From positions 1 through 20,527 of the forward strand of contig DGHF01000135.1 in assembly GCA_002392545.1 (NCBI GenBank): a stretch of 20,527 nt of DNA, in the 5' to 3' direction. The translations under genes were made by a program, and so were the position numbers. The notes under the pieces are model-generated. The model did no database searches and had not been told where the DNA came from. It saw only the letters and a program-made list of their open reading frames with translations. Positions 7,501 to 14,752 of the stretch are shown in pieces; position 1 is the first letter of the stretch; every line of letters begins with the position of its first letter. This DNA is from Ruminococcus sp. UBA3855 (lineage in GTDB: Bacteria; Bacillota; Clostridia; Oscillospirales; Ruminococcaceae).

Positions 7501-10500
7501 ATTCAGCATTCTCTAAAATTGATACAGAATCCGCCACTTTCAAGCTCATTGTTGCGGACGGCGCAAAGAGTGTGACCAATATCATGACAAACGGAATGAG
7601 CGAATCACTTTCAGCAATTGAAATTCCGGAAAGTGTCACAACCATTGGAGACAGTGCTTTTGAATCCTTCTCTGTACTGGATGAAATCACCCTGCCTGAA
7701 AAACTGGAAAAGATTGAGCAGAATGCATTCAAAGATTGTTCGGCTCTGACCGCTGTCATCATTCCGGATACTGTAGAGAGTATCGGAGATTATGCGTTTC
7801 ATCGTTCCGCATTGAAAGCTGTTGAAGTTCCGGCTTCCGTTAAGGAAATCGGAAAGAGTGCATTCAGGGAATGCGGAGATTTGGCAAAGGTCACACTTCA
7901 TGACGGACTGGAAAGCATTGGACAGAGTGCATTTTATCAGGATTCTGCATTGACTTCTCTTTCGATTCCGGATACGGTCACTTTCGTGGGGAATTATGTA
8001 TGCTGTGATTGTACCGCATTGGAAAGCGTGAAACTCTCTGAAAATCAAACTTCCATCGGTGCGGAGGCTTTCGGAAGAACTGCCATTTCTGAACTGACCA
8101 TTCCGGCAAGTGTCACAACAATTGGCTCTAATATTGTCAATGACTGTGAAAATCTGACACATATCACCGTTTCAGATGCGTTATCCTCTGACAGTAATTA
8201 TGCCATTATTGGCAAATATACAGTTGGGGACAAACAGCTCAAAATCACCATTGCAGAAGGTTCAAAAACTGTCACTGCTGACATGATGGAACTTTTCCCG
8301 AAAGAATGCATTGGAGAAATTGAACTTCCCTCTACCTTGAAAACCATCGGCGACAATGCATTCGAAGGCTGTGAAATCCTGAAAAATATCACCATTCCGG
8401 AAAGTGTAACCGAAATCGGTTCAAAGGCATTCCGTTATTGCTATCAATTGCAGTCGGTTGAAATTCCGGAGGGCGTTACGACCATTCACGACCGTTGCTT
8501 TGCATACTGCAACAAACTGGAAAATATTGTCATTCCTGAAAGTGTCACAGCCATTGAGGACTATGCATTTTATGATTGTCATTCTCTCGCAGAGGTTCTC
8601 CTCCCCTCTAAGCTGGAATATATCAAGGAATATGCATTCCAGAAATGCACCTCTCTCAGGGAAATCAATCTGCCAGACAGCTTATTGCAGTATTATTCAA
8701 ATTCATTTGATGACTGTTCCGGTCTGACGAAAATCACCCTTGCCGGAAATGTGGCTGGTATGGACTTTGTGAAATATGGTTTCTCCATTGGTGACGGCGA
8801 ACCCATCACACTGGTTATCACGGACGGACTGAAAACCATGAAAAATGGCATCATTACCGGACTCGAAAACCGCCTTGTTTCGATTGAACTCCCCTCTACA
8901 GTGGAATTGATTGATGAATCCGCTTTCAGTGATTTCAAAAATCTGGAAGAAATTACCATTCCCGACAGTGTGAGAGAAATCCGCAGTTATGCATTTTACG
9001 GCTGTAGTTCCCTGAAAAAGGTCAATCTCTCCAATCAGGTGGAAATTTTCAAGGGCTATACATTCTATAATTGTTCCGCCTTGGAAGAAATCAATTCTGA
9101 AGTACCCGAATTTACATTCACAACGACAGATTTTAGGGGCTGTAATTCTCTGTATGATACCCGTTTCTTCATGCTGGACAGAAGAAATGTCAATTTCTTT
9201 GCCAATAATAACATCGTTGGTTCAGACGGGATTATCAATTTCACCCTCAATTACAAGCTCAGTGACAGCGTAGCGAAAAAAGCAACCAATATCGAACTCG
9301 ATTTGAACCTTCCTTCCGGTATGGAAATTGTCACAGGCAGTGTCACCGGACTGAATGATACTTCCGAAGTATCCACCGACTACGGAAATGTGACAAGCAT
9401 TTCCTTGAATCAGCCGTCCGGAACAATCCGTTTTTCTGCAAGAGCGACTGAAATTGCGACATTTGATGTGGAAGCAGAACTTTCTTTCAATTTCAATAAG
9501 GCTTCATGGACGGAATCTATTGGTTCACTTCAGATTGAATCCCCTGCAATTTACCTGAATACCCCTGCTTATACAGGCAGTACGACAGTAAAGGTTTCCG
9601 GCGTTGCGGAAAAGGGTCAGGAAGTTTCCCTTTATGCAAATGACAGTCTGGTTGAAACTGTTACCGCAAATAAGTATACCGGAAAATATACTGCAAGTCT
9701 GGTGCTTCCTGCAATTGAAGATGGCGAATCTTACCAGATTTATGCAGAATGCGGAGAAAATAAGACTGATACTTTCCCTGTGGTTTATTCTGCCACAAAG
9801 CCCATTGTGACCAAAGTCTTCATGAGCTTGAATAATCATACGGATTCTGAATATGACATTACCAACATTTTCACAGAGAGCGCAAAGCCTGTCATTTCTA
9901 TCAATCCGGCTTATCCGGTGGGATTTGAAATTCAGATGGATAATGCCGACCATGCGGAAAGAGTGATTGTCACAAGCACCAAGGGAACAGACGTGAAGAC
10001 CCTTGAAGCACATTGGAATCCGCTCAAAAAGTGCTGGGAAGCATATGGTTATTTTGACCCCAACAATCACAAATATGTTGCTGGAGAATTGAATATTGCT
10101 ATCAAGGAAAAAACACCAACCGTTATTGATATGACAACCGGTGATATGATTTCCGCCGATAAGGATACCTTGACAGAAATTTATGGTTCTGCTGTAGACG
10201 GCGTTACTAATATTTCGGAACTGGAAAATAATGTCGTTAATCAGGATTTTGTGGATAATTCAACAAATGAAGTGCTTTATCAGACTGAAAATATCCTTGT
10301 AGCAAATACCCATATTTCGGATGGAAGCAATCCTGAAAACGACCTCGACACCATTAACTATGTTGGTGTTCATGACGAAGTTTTCATTGACGGACAGCTC
10401 TTAACAGCAGAAGAAATTATTGAAAAACATTCTGATATGCTGATACAGTCCCCTGTAAAAGTACAGGATGACGACGGAAATATTCACACAACTTACATTG

Positions 10501-12572
10501 TTGTTACAGGCGGAGACAGCGGTAACGGGGGCGAAGGCGGAGGAAACGCTGATTCCGTTCGTGAAGTACTTCGTTTGATAACTGAAATCCAGAAAGACCC
10601 CGCAAATCCGACTGTTCCAGAAGATTTGATTACTTTGCTCCCCAGTGAAGTAGTTCATCAGATTGAAACTGTTGAAAATCCCAAAACTGGTGATATTTCT
10701 GTCAATAATAAGATTTCTTCTATCATCTCCACAGCAAAGAGTTCTTCTATCGTTGCCAAAACGGCTGTTGACACTGTTTCCAAATGGGTAAACAACATTG
10801 GAACAGGGACAAACAAGGAAGCTGTTGAAAGAGCCCTTACCAGTTTGAGCAGTCAAGAACTTGGAAAGCTGAAAACAAATCTTCAAAGTGCAAGCAATTT
10901 CTTCAAGAATGCTACCACAGTATTGGCAGTCGGGGGAAGTGCATTCAAATATGGAACAAATTTGTATCAGTTAGGGCTTGCAAATGATTCCACAGCATGG
11001 GGACTGAGAGCTGGTGCAACTGCTCTTTGCGGAGCACAAATATTTATGGCGTGTGGCGGAAATGAACTTCTTGCACAAGCCGGACTTGCAGTCGGAACAG
11101 CATTGTTCCCACCATTAGGCGGACCAATTTGTGCCGTTGCGTTCCCTGTTCTCGGAAACCTGATTTTGATTGGCGCAGAAAAGGGGCTGGATTCTTTGAT
11201 AAAGCAGTACCTTGAAAATGGCTTTATCAAGTTCAGCATTGACCCAAGTGGTATTGTTTACGAAGCTGTCATTGGAAACCGTGTCAAGGGTGCGACTATG
11301 ACGGTTTACTACCTCGACCCCGACACCGGCGAAGAAATCGAATGGAATGCGGAAGACTATGACCAGCAGAATAATTTGCTCACGGATGCAGACGGTGCAT
11401 ATGCTTGGGATGTTCCCGAAGGTCAATGGCGTGTTAAGTTCCAGATGGAAGGTTATGAGACTGTCTATAGTGAATGGATGGATGTTCCCCCGATTCAGAC
11501 CGGAATCAATTTCTCTGTTGTCAGCATGAATGCGCCTGAACTGGTTAGCATCATGGCAATTGACGGCTCTGTAATTGCAGTTTTCAGCAAGTACATGAAA
11601 ATTGATACCGTCAATGCGGATACTGTGACTATCTATGGAGATGAAAAGCCTGTTACGTGCGTTGTTGAACCGCTCCTGCATAATGAGGGCGATGCTTATA
11701 CAGATACTTTTGTTATCACTCCGTCAATCGGAAATCTGTATGACCTCGGCGCATTGACCGCCTCCATCACGGAAGGCTGTGAGGGCTATAACTCCATTGC
11801 TGTTGAACCCATTACCATGGATGTGACAATTCCTGATAATCTGGTAAGCCTTGATACGGACAGCAATGTTGTGATTGCTGGAATCGGTGAGTATACACAG
11901 ATTGATTTCACTGCAAGACCAGCCAGCATTGCATCCGGAAAGAAACTCATTGTGAATGACCCGTCCGGAAATGTCGTCACCCAGTCAACCACCCTTGATG
12001 AAAACGGAAAAGCAGTCCTGCTTGTGAAGCCCTCCGGAAAGGGAGTTTCAGAAATTACAGTCAGCGTGGAAGGTGAAGACGTTTCTACAGAAATTACCAT
12101 CCTCGGCGTGACCTCCGCAGAAGTCAAGGCGAATGATGCGCTTGAAACCGCTCCGCCTGAAACTGTTCTCACAACTACAACCACCACCATCACAACAACA
12201 GCAACAACAACTACTACTGCGACAAATGCCACCACAACCACCAGCCCCATAACTACAACGGCAATAGCAACCACTGAAACCACTGCTACCACAACCGAAA
12301 CGGAAACAACTCCCATTGAGGTGGAAATTGTTCTCGGTGATGTCAAGGAAGACGGCGAAATCAATGCAGAAGATGCTGCTATGATTCTCGTAGAAGCTGC
12401 CTTGATTGGTGCAGGAGAAACCAGCTTCACAGACCGTCAGAATGCTGCTGCTGACATTAACGGAAATGATGTGCCTGATTCCGAAGATGCCGCCTATATT
12501 TTGATGTATGCCGCTGTCATTGGTTCTGGTGATACGGATAAATCACTCAAGGATTATTTCAATATCGGCTGA
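4515..12572 (+). CDS. Giant exported BspA-like leucine-rich-repeat protein with C-terminal dockerin
   Basis: The protein has 2685 residues. The ATG at 4515 follows AGGGATGTGAT; a second ATG follows at 4518. Signal peptide: residues 1 to about 29, ending ANA. An acidic Pro/Glu/Thr region covers about 40-95. About 45-50 LRR_5 units of 23 residues (pattern AF-x-G/N-C-x-x-L-x-x-I-x-I-P-x-S/G-V/L-x-x-I) run to about 1552. Ig-like or cohesin-like beta domains fill about 1555-1990, ending in a Gly-rich hinge near 2000-2012. A hydrophobic Gly/Ala-rich segment spans about 2129-2226. A carboxypeptidase-regulatory-like domain lies at about 2239-2333, then further beta-sandwiches to 2545, a Thr-rich linker, and a type I dockerin at 2608-2673 with two calcium loops (DVKEDGEINAED and DINGNDVPDSED). 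It is exported and should dock onto a cohesin-bearing scaffold or cell-wall protein. LRR_5 proteins often bind host or glycan ligands; no catalytic domain is recognised here. Confidence 0.93.
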   Translation: MMNYKRILSMVMSVLMLGNSVFSALPANALDILDDGENDNQPETEPDFETIVSGSPVWDVLMEAEDSAETEEAETAPETEEATEEPEPTAPAQTIPEGMTDLSKLLGENTVTDSCGEDAQWTYDLDSHILVISGTGKVMSMTYRSDEFKNYIKEVETIQVMNGISSINTAVFSGCSALTRLILPFAGTDDTENALPIYRIFGESDMWTNYVPATLTTVEITGGTIIVENGFWYIKNLEKVVLADSITSIGANAFQGRNLMTSVNMPVSLKSIGDYAFEKCTALTEVSFPETLESIGEYAFSGCSGLTEMLVPASVETLGKYAFENCTGLTNVQLPFSSDEEGNSMNWLYNSYANIEKVTILGGWKIPDNAYSNCKNLKEIILPDTITEIGSYAFKGCANLTQITLPESLENIGGYAFQNCTGLTEFTVPKNVVKIGSSMLNGCSALTKVTLPFAGLNLQNAEDEETNNDSTIKNIFYSLPETLKTIEITGGSKIPATAFEEMSTIENIILPNTITSIGESAFKGCSAVTSFTIPKTVTSISNTAFYGCSGLTEMIIPASVTEIGEQAFYGCSGLTAITLPDGLQKLGNYALQGCSSLTELTIPDSVQEIGTGLLRSCTSLTTLTLPFIGSSVESVDSITRSYSPDFTLKTLCYSYPPALTSVTVTQANKLPYHAFYQCTTLTDLTVKNVSIIRREAFKGCTALENINLDSEGITLMGGDAFAETAWMDAQANGVVYMDDMAITYKGTVPQNADVIIKEGTRLIGVEAFAEMKNIVNVQLPSTLRIINDSAFKNCTGLKEVIIPDGVTTIDSQVFYGCSKLTNVVIPDSVTSIVEDSFDFCAWQPDTDIEEGPVYVGKIFYGYKGDMLDNTKIVIEDGTTAIAEGALKGQTGLASITIPDSVTIIGASAFSGCTFLKSVEIPDGVTEIKNNTFRNCTRLASVKLPENLVSIGESAFDGDNLTNIVIPASTKKIGSYAFADNPIETVTLSDNLISVDNSAFSKIDTESATFKLIVADGAKSVTNIMTNGMSESLSAIEIPESVTTIGDSAFESFSVLDEITLPEKLEKIEQNAFKDCSALTAVIIPDTVESIGDYAFHRSALKAVEVPASVKEIGKSAFRECGDLAKVTLHDGLESIGQSAFYQDSALTSLSIPDTVTFVGNYVCCDCTALESVKLSENQTSIGAEAFGRTAISELTIPASVTTIGSNIVNDCENLTHITVSDALSSDSNYAIIGKYTVGDKQLKITIAEGSKTVTADMMELFPKECIGEIELPSTLKTIGDNAFEGCEILKNITIPESVTEIGSKAFRYCYQLQSVEIPEGVTTIHDRCFAYCNKLENIVIPESVTAIEDYAFYDCHSLAEVLLPSKLEYIKEYAFQKCTSLREINLPDSLLQYYSNSFDDCSGLTKITLAGNVAGMDFVKYGFSIGDGEPITLVITDGLKTMKNGIITGLENRLVSIELPSTVELIDESAFSDFKNLEEITIPDSVREIRSYAFYGCSSLKKVNLSNQVEIFKGYTFYNCSALEEINSEVPEFTFTTTDFRGCNSLYDTRFFMLDRRNVNFFANNNIVGSDGIINFTLNYKLSDSVAKKATNIELDLNLPSGMEIVTGSVTGLNDTSEVSTDYGNVTSISLNQPSGTIRFSARATEIATFDVEAELSFNFNKASWTESIGSLQIESPAIYLNTPAYTGSTTVKVSGVAEKGQEVSLYANDSLVETVTANKYTGKYTASLVLPAIEDGESYQIYAECGENKTDTFPVVYSATKPIVTKVFMSLNNHTDSEYDITNIFTESAKPVISINPAYPVGFEIQMDNADHAERVIVTSTKGTDVKTLEAHWNPLKKCWEAYGYFDPNNHKYVAGELNIAIKEKTPTVIDMTTGDMISADKDTLTEIYGSAVDGVTNISELENNVVNQDFVDNSTNEVLYQTENILVANTHISDGSNPENDLDTINYVGVHDEVFIDGQLLTAEEIIEKHSDMLIQSPVKVQDDDGNIHTTYIVVTGGDSGNGGEGGGNADSVREVLRLITEIQKDPANPTVPEDLITLLPSEVVHQIETVENPKTGDISVNNKISSIISTAKSSSIVAKTAVDTVSKWVNNIGTGTNKEAVERALTSLSSQELGKLKTNLQSASNFFKNATTVLAVGGSAFKYGTNLYQLGLANDSTAWGLRAGATALCGAQIFMACGGNELLAQAGLAVGTALFPPLGGPICAVAFPVLGNLILIGAEKGLDSLIKQYLENGFIKFSIDPSGIVYEAVIGNRVKGATMTVYYLDPDTGEEIEWNAEDYDQQNNLLTDADGAYAWDVPEGQWRVKFQMEGYETVYSEWMDVPPIQTGINFSVVSMNAPELVSIMAIDGSVIAVFSKYMKIDTVNADTVTIYGDEKPVTCVVEPLLHNEGDAYTDTFVITPSIGNLYDLGALTASITEGCEGYNSIAVEPITMDVTIPDNLVSLDTDSNVVIAGIGEYTQIDFTARPASIASGKKLIVNDPSGNVVTQSTTLDENGKAVLLVKPSGKGVSEITVSVEGEDVSTEITILGVTSAEVKANDALETAPPETVLTTTTTTITTTATTTTTATNATTTTSPITTTAIATTETTATTTETETTPIEVEIVLGDVKEDGEINAEDAAMILVEAALIGAGETSFTDRQNAAADINGNDVPDSEDAAYILMYAAVIGSGDTDKSLKDYFNIG
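4998..9170 (+). repeat. Array of about 45-50 degenerate 69-bp (23-residue) LRR_5 repeats
   Basis: The unit encodes an AF-x-x-C-x-x-L segment followed by an I-P-x-S-V strand. Some neighbours remain close at DNA level: the run around TGGCTGTTC occurs at 6152 and 6221, exactly 69 bases apart. The array is interrupted by three classes of longer insert: LPF-type near residues 183, 334, 451 and 625, AW/YKG-type near 726 and 841, and I-x-DG/EG-type near 1013, 1246 and 1435. Confidence 0.85.
12170..12312 (+). repeat. Low-complexity ACN tract encoding a Thr-rich linker
   Basis: About 48 codons that are mostly threonine (ACA, ACC, ACT mixed) link the last beta-sandwich domain to the dockerin. Such linkers are usual before dockerins and are often glycosylated. 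The antisense strand reads as a meaningless poly-Val frame. Confidence 0.8.
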
Positions 12573-12591
12573 TTTGACTTTCCTTTACATG

Positions 12592-12628
12592 AAAACGACT
12601 GTACAGATTTATCCTGTACAGTCGTTTT
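12592..12628 (+). terminator. Intrinsic terminator after the giant LRR gene
   Basis: A perfect 15-bp stem, AAAACGACTGTACAG (12592-12606) with its complement at 12614-12628, surrounds a 7-base loop and ends in TTTTGTTAATTTT. The A-rich left arm could also allow function on the other strand. Confidence 0.92.
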
Positions 12629-12660
12629 GTTAATTTTATATAAAAATTTCGAAAAAACTA

Positions 12661-12689
12661 GTGACAAATCAAATGGAATATGCTATAAT
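12661..12689 (+). promoter_or_regulatory. Promoter of the diguanylate cyclase gene
   Basis: -35 GTGACA (12661-12666), 17-base spacer, TATAAT (12684-12689) with an extended -10 TG at 12681-12682. The binding site GAAGGTGAT lies just before the ATG at 12739. Confidence 0.8.
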
Positions 12690-12738
12690 AGAGATAGTTT
12701 CAGACTGAATTTACAACTAGAAAAGAAGGTGATTTCTC

Positions 12739-14664
12739 ATGTCTGAGGAAATAAAAATCATTGGGATGTGTCTTTCTACCATTCATGAAGAGGACAGACT
12801 TTATTTTATTGAAGCCCTGAACCGTCATGCCGTCCGTGACAATTACCGTTTAATGATATTCAATACCTGTACAGATTTATTTGCGCCGGATAATATCAAC
12901 GATTCCGGAGAGGTGGCTGTTTTCGACCTGATTCCCTATCATCTGCTTTCTGCATTGATAGTTTTCCCGCATTTTCTGCAAAATCTGGTTTCCATGGAGA
13001 CCATCATAAAACGATGTCATGAGCACCACATTCCCATTATTTCCATTGACAAGGAGCTGGAAGGCTGTCATTGTTTCACGTTCTCGTATGCAGGCGCATT
13101 TGAAAAATTATGTCAGCACATCATCCGGAAGCATGGCGCAAAAGAAATTTTCATGATTGCCGGACAGAAGGGCAACAGCTTTTCAGAAGCAAGAGTGGAT
13201 GCTTACCGGAGGGCACTCGAAGAAGGAAACATTCCATTTTCACCGGATAATGTCGCATATGGCGATTTTTGGGAAGGACCAACTGTATCCGCTATGAATC
13301 AATGGTTTGTCATAGAAAAGCGAAAATTGCCGGATGCCATTGTCTGCGCCAATGATATTATGGCAATTGTGGCAAGTTCCTTTCTCCAGAGAATGGGGTA
13401 CAAAATTCCGCAAGACTGCATTATCACCGGATTTGACGGCATTTTACAGGCGGGCTATCACATCCCCCATCTGACAACATGTCATCAGGATTATGACCTG
13501 ATGGGGGAACAGCTCATGAAAGCCATTGAAACCCTTTCCCACGGCGGAACATGGCAAAAAAAGACGGAAATTGCCTTTTTTATTCGCCTTTCGCAGTCCT
13601 GCGGATGTGAGGAAGTTTCCGCCGAGGGAGTCAATGATGCTGTACAGGTACTGCTTGACAGGCTGACACAATACAAAAATCGTCAGAATATGTTATGTTC
13701 GGCACTGGCTGAAATTTCTAATATGTCAAGCATTTCAGAATTGCCGGAAATCCTGCTCAATAAATTTTATTTCGATACCATGGCAGTCGCACTCAATGAC
13801 GATGCTTTCAGAGAACCCGATTTCGGGAATGGTCATCGGGGTGACAAGGCTTTCAGCGAAAAAGTCAATATCATTTTCCAGCGGTATTTCTGGAAAGAAG
13901 AAATTCCCTGCACCACGGACAGAAAAAATCTGACTCCCCATCTGGAAAAAGCATTTCAGAAAGAACGCCCATTAGTCATATGTTCCATTCATTTCCTTGA
14001 CCTCGTATTCGGGTACAATATCATACAGCCGGATGTCAATTTTGATGAGTATATCAAGATGCATACCCTTATGACCGCTCTGGATGCGGCTCTTGGAAGC
14101 TTTCACGGCAGAATGCAAATCAAAGCCATCAATACCAGACTTGTCAGTGTCAATGATGAGCTTGAAAAACTGTATATTCATGACCATATGACAGGACTTT
14201 TCAACCGCCGTGGATTCTATCGGAATTTCCAGACACAATTACAGGAGAATATGGGAAAATCTGTCAGTGTCATTTTGATTTCTGCTGACCTTGACGGACT
14301 GAAAAAAATCAATGATACCTATGGACATTTAGAGGGAGATAATGCCATCAGCATGGTCGGGAAGGCTTTGCAGAGTTGTGCCCTGCATGGGGAAATCTGT
14401 GCAAGATTTGGTGGTGATGAATTTATGGCAGCCGGAATCATTGCCACCCAAAAGGAGGAATGTTATTTTGAATCATTCCGGCAGAGATTTGCCGACTATC
14501 TCAGCCAGTACAATGAATTTTCCGGAAAGCCTTATCAGGTGGAATCCAGTATCGGCTTTTCTTCTGAACCGCTTACCAGCAACTTTGACCTTGACCGCAT
14601 GATTAAGGAAGCAGATGACAAAATGTATGCGGATAAGGTCGCCAGAAAAAAAGCGAGAAAATGA
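12739..14664 (+). CDS. Cytosolic diguanylate cyclase with LacI-type ligand-binding sensor
   Basis: The protein has 641 residues without signal peptide or membrane segment. Residues 1 to about 285 form a periplasmic-binding-protein-like domain of the LacI/GalR effector type: the PDAIVCANDIMA and VPxD...GFDG-like segments are clear, but the DNA-binding helix-turn-helix is absent. A helical or GAF-like middle region (about 290-480) joins it to a GGDEF domain (about 485-640) with intact GGDEF at 558-562 and the DLDGLKKINDTYGH metal and substrate segment. It should make cyclic di-GMP from two GTP, with activity set by a small ligand, probably a sugar or nucleoside. The allosteric RxxD site that should sit five residues before GGDEF reads LHGE, so product inhibition is probably lost. 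No EAL or HD-GYP domain and no c-di-GMP effector is seen nearby. It has its own promoter. Confidence 0.92.
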   Translation: MSEEIKIIGMCLSTIHEEDRLYFIEALNRHAVRDNYRLMIFNTCTDLFAPDNINDSGEVAVFDLIPYHLLSALIVFPHFLQNLVSMETIIKRCHEHHIPIISIDKELEGCHCFTFSYAGAFEKLCQHIIRKHGAKEIFMIAGQKGNSFSEARVDAYRRALEEGNIPFSPDNVAYGDFWEGPTVSAMNQWFVIEKRKLPDAIVCANDIMAIVASSFLQRMGYKIPQDCIITGFDGILQAGYHIPHLTTCHQDYDLMGEQLMKAIETLSHGGTWQKKTEIAFFIRLSQSCGCEEVSAEGVNDAVQVLLDRLTQYKNRQNMLCSALAEISNMSSISELPEILLNKFYFDTMAVALNDDAFREPDFGNGHRGDKAFSEKVNIIFQRYFWKEEIPCTTDRKNLTPHLEKAFQKERPLVICSIHFLDLVFGYNIIQPDVNFDEYIKMHTLMTALDAALGSFHGRMQIKAINTRLVSVNDELEKLYIHDHMTGLFNRRGFYRNFQTQLQENMGKSVSVILISADLDGLKKINDTYGHLEGDNAISMVGKALQSCALHGEICARFGGDEFMAAGIIATQKEECYFESFRQRFADYLSQYNEFSGKPYQVESSIGFSSEPLTSNFDLDRMIKEADDKMYADKVARKKARK

Positions 14665-14689
14665 TTTCCGGATATTCTGAAAAAAACTC

Positions 14690-14718
14690 TGGACAAATAC
14701 GAGAAAATATGTTATAAT
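14690..14718 (+). promoter_or_regulatory. Promoter of the Cys/coiled-coil gene and probably the downstream operon
   Basis: -35 TGGACA (14690-14695), 17-base spacer, TATAAT (14713-14718). It lies between the cyclase stop at 14664 and the next start at 14753. I see no terminator after the cyclase, so read-through is possible. Confidence 0.8.
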
Positions 14719-14740
14719 GAGACAGATGTAATTTTTTTGT

Positions 14741-14748
14741 GAGGTGAT
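14741..14748 (+). promoter_or_regulatory. Ribosome binding site fixing the start at 14753
   Basis: GAGGTGAT at 14741-14748 is a near-perfect anti-16S match. An in-frame GTG at 14744 lies inside it, so the ATG at 14753 is the start. Confidence 0.75.
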
Positions 14749-14752
14749 ACGA

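Noticed and set aside
7611..8162. Minus-strand ORF of 183 codons within the LRR array
   Set aside because: Shadow of the repeats; its apparent periodicity is inherited from the 69-bp units.
4998..9170. CRISPR-like array, because of regular short repeats
   Set aside because: The 69-bp repeats are degenerate, in frame and encode LRR_5 units without constant repeats or spacers.
11786..12430. Minus-strand ORF of 214 codons with long poly-Val stretches, looking like membrane helices
   Set aside because: The Val runs are the complement of the ACN threonine linker; no start signals.
12724..12738. Possible riboswitch or leader RNA before the diguanylate cyclase
   Set aside because: The leader from the predicted start to the ATG is under 50 bases and shows only a binding site, too short for a c-di-GMP riboswitch.
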